Assembly (NCBI GenBank): GCA_016839405.1
Contig: JAEOUJ010000231.1
Span: forward strand, 1 to 7,649
DNA from: Candidatus Gerdarchaeota archaeon
GTDB taxonomy: Archaea > Asgardarchaeota > Heimdallarchaeia > JABLTI01
DNA length: 7,649 nt
Direction: 5' to 3'
Shown: positions 6,313 to 7,649 of the stretch, in pieces
Numbering within the stretch: the stretch's first letter is position 1
Layout of the letters: each line of letters begins with the position of its first letter
The notes under the pieces: generated by a model
What the model was told of the DNA's origin: nothing
The model's database searches: none
Seen by the model: the letters and a program-made list of their open reading frames with translations, nothing else
Position numbers and translations under genes: made by a program

Positions 6313-6319
6313 GGAGTGA
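6313..6319 (+). promoter_or_regulatory. Shine-Dalgarno site deciding the start at 6325
   Basis: GGAGTGA is a strong archaeal ribosome-binding sequence. A GTG at 6316 would lie inside it and an ATG at 6322 would be only 2 nt away. The ATG at 6325 is 5 nt downstream, matching the spacing of the genes at 303 and 1767, so 6325 is preferred. Confidence 0.65.
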
Positions 6320-6324
6320 AAATG

Positions 6325-7314
6325 ATGATTAAATCATCTAAATTATTAAAGAACACATATATTGTATTTGTAACCGTATTGCTAATTTCAATGATTACAT
6401 TTTATACATCAACAAATACAAAAAGTTACAAAAGAAATTCTAATGAAATTGGTTTAAACGATATCACTTTAGGATACAAAATACTCATTGATGAAGCACA
6501 CATGCCCATTTATGGTATTAGTAATGAATCAGTCGCCTATGAATTAGACGATGGTTTCGCCTTATTTGCTGATTTGTTAGTTTCAGAAGGATATACTATA
6601 GATACCTTAAATGAAAACGATACAATTGAACAATCAATATTACAAGATTATGATCTTCTTATTATTGTTGGTCCCACAGGTTTTTATTCTACTCAAGAAA
6701 TTTCAACTATCTATAATTGGACTTCTGATGGAAACTCATTATTACTAATATCAGATTGGGGTTCATTTTTTGGCAATTCTTCAAATACCATTGCTAATAC
6801 TTTTGGTTATACTATGGCTTTAGATGCAATTTCAGACACTGATGAAAATGAAGGCAATGCTTTTTGGATTGTATTTAATGAATCAAATATCAAAAGTCAT
6901 GAAATAACAACTGGCATATCTGGTATAGAAGTTTATGCTGCTGATGGAATAATAAGCGATCCATTAGGAGCGATGGATCTTATTGCTACTGATATTGATG
7001 ATACTAACGAATGGTTTGGGGGCGGATTTGCTAATAATGTACCAATTGCTAGCGCTCGAACCAACTGGAATGATAAAAATAGTAAATTTGTCTTAGTTAC
7101 TGATACAAATCTTTGGTCAAATCAAGATACAGATGGCGATGGGATACTAAATATAAATGAATTAAATAACAGCCAATTAGCTTTGAATATTGTTAACTGG
7201 CTTTCACCTATCGTAATTACAACTACTGCTCCTTTACAAGGTCTATACATATCATTCATTGCTGTTTTTGTTTTACTTGTGTCATTTATTAGAATTAAAA
7301 GAAGAAAGCATTAA
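6325..7314 (+). CDS. Membrane-anchored extracellular protein, DUF4350/GldG (GATase-like) type
   Basis: This 329-residue protein has an N-terminal signal or membrane segment (about 10-27) and a C-terminal helix (about 302-322) followed by a basic IKRRKH tail. The ectodomain would therefore face outside. The core begins KILIDEAHMPIYG and continues with DGFALFADLLVSEGYTIDTL, DYDLLIIVGPTGFYS and SLLLISDWGSFF. This alternation of strands, with the opening DEAH and a GP loop, is typical of the DUF4350 / GldG-IFT52 Rossmann-like domain. Residues 268-279 (DTDGDGILNINE) form a calcium-loop-like DxDxDG motif inside the domain. The usual role is unknown; relatives occur in surface and transport systems. 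The start is chosen from the GGAGTGA at 6313. The 3' end overlaps a convergent gene. Confidence 0.75.
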   Translation: MIKSSKLLKNTYIVFVTVLLISMITFYTSTNTKSYKRNSNEIGLNDITLGYKILIDEAHMPIYGISNESVAYELDDGFALFADLLVSEGYTIDTLNENDTIEQSILQDYDLLIIVGPTGFYSTQEISTIYNWTSDGNSLLLISDWGSFFGNSSNTIANTFGYTMALDAISDTDENEGNAFWIVFNESNIKSHEITTGISGIEVYAADGIISDPLGAMDLIATDIDDTNEWFGGGFANNVPIASARTNWNDKNSKFVLVTDTNLWSNQDTDGDGILNINELNNSQLALNIVNWLSPIVITTTAPLQGLYISFIAVFVLLVSFIRIKRRKH

Positions 7315-7649
7315 TTGCCTTTTCTTTATTTTCCTTTTTCTTTTAGATAATATTTTGTTAATTGATATAAACGGCATTAAGCTGATAATAAGTAGCCAGT
7401 TTATCTCTAAACCAAAATTATTTGTTCTTACTGGTTTTGTAATATCTAAAGCAATTATCTCTTCTGGGTTAGACCAATCTAAAATAAGCAGGTTAAAATT
7501 ATCATTTGCAATAAATAGTCCATCAAAAACTCCAAGGTATTCCTCAATAATATAAATATATGAAGTTGTATAATTTCCAAGTTTTATGCTAGATTCAATA
7601 TTAGTTATATTATAAATCGTTATATCGCTTTCTTTTATCACTATTGCAA
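7282..7649 (-). CDS. LVIVD-repeat surface protein (partial, C-terminal end)
   Basis: The frame is open to the right edge and reads AIVIKESDITIYNITN...FIANDNFNLLILDWSNPEEI. The second part fits the LVIVD beta-propeller repeat (ADxxGLxIxDVSNPxxP), and the first looks like another, diverged copy. A hydrophobic helix (about WLLIISLMPFISINKIL) and a KRKRKIKKR tail follow, so the propeller is probably outside the cell, anchored by its C-terminus. The GTG at 7641 is likely an internal Val, since the frame continues upstream through Ala and Ile codons to the window edge. LVIVD proteins are thought to be surface or adhesion proteins; the function here is unknown. It converges on the DUF4350-like gene and overlaps it by 33 nt. 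Confidence 0.75.
   Translation of the reverse strand, partial: AIVIKESDITIYNITNIESSIKLGNYTTSYIYIIEEYLGVFDGLFIANDNFNLLILDWSNPEEIIALDITKPVRTNNFGLEINWLLIISLMPFISINKILSKRKRKIKKRQLMLSSFNSNK
7318..7344 (+). terminator. T-rich tract after the DUF4350-like gene
   Basis: A 27-nt pyrimidine tract with a single A starts 4 nt after the TAA at 7312-7314. Long T-rich tracts are the main intrinsic terminator signal in archaea. An imperfect AGAAAGCA/TGCCTTTTCT pairing (two bulges) spans the stop. The same bases encode the Lys/Arg tail of the convergent gene. Confidence 0.55.

Noticed and set aside
7259..7555. 98-residue plus-strand ORF
   Set aside because: It runs opposite the LVIVD-repeat gene and overlaps the end of the DUF4350-like gene in another frame. 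Its sequence looks like an antisense product.

Overview
This is an AT-rich window with six complete protein genes on the plus strand and one partial minus-strand gene at each edge. It looks archaeal. Several genes have Shine-Dalgarno sequences of the GGTGAT/GTGAT/GGAGTGA type about 5 nt before the start. Small CxxC...CxxC zinc ribbons are fused to membrane segments. Surface proteins are anchored by one C-terminal helix with a basic tail. There is also a TARG1-like macrodomain. Together these suggest an Asgard archaeon (Loki- or Heimdall-type), but no rRNA or marker gene is present, so the placement is inference.

Layout: (1) 1-151, minus: the N-terminal part of a macrodomain protein, cut by the left edge. 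It is divergent from the next gene across a 151-nt promoter region. (2) 303-1685: a zinc ribbon, one membrane helix and a long SGNI-repeat beta-solenoid (DUF4097-like). (3) 1767-2447: a DUF2807-like solenoid protein with no signal peptide. (4) 2596-4122: a CrtI/CRTISO/RetSat-type FAD oxidoreductase. (5) 4194-4658: a TM2 domain, proline-rich linker and zinc ribbon. (6) 4659-5009: a non-coding stretch packed with hairpins, including a GC-rich one followed by TTTT; this is a candidate structured RNA or terminator block. (7) 5010-6104: a two-domain GNAT acetyltransferase. (8) 6105-6324: an intergenic stretch that appears to hold a decayed zinc-ribbon start. (9) 6325-7314: a secreted, membrane-anchored DUF4350/GldG-like protein. 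(10) 7282-7649, minus: the C-terminal part of an LVIVD-repeat protein, convergent with and overlapping gene 9.

The strongest themes are cell-surface architecture (two solenoid proteins side by side and two surface proteins with C-terminal anchors) and zinc ribbons paired with membrane segments in opposite orders. Three of the genes have perfect inverted repeats whose first arm begins in or just before the stop codon. No tRNA, rRNA, CRISPR array, transposase or insertion sequence was seen. I cannot show that the genes form one pathway. The oxidoreductase and TM2 genes may be co-transcribed, because no T-rich stop or hairpin separates them.
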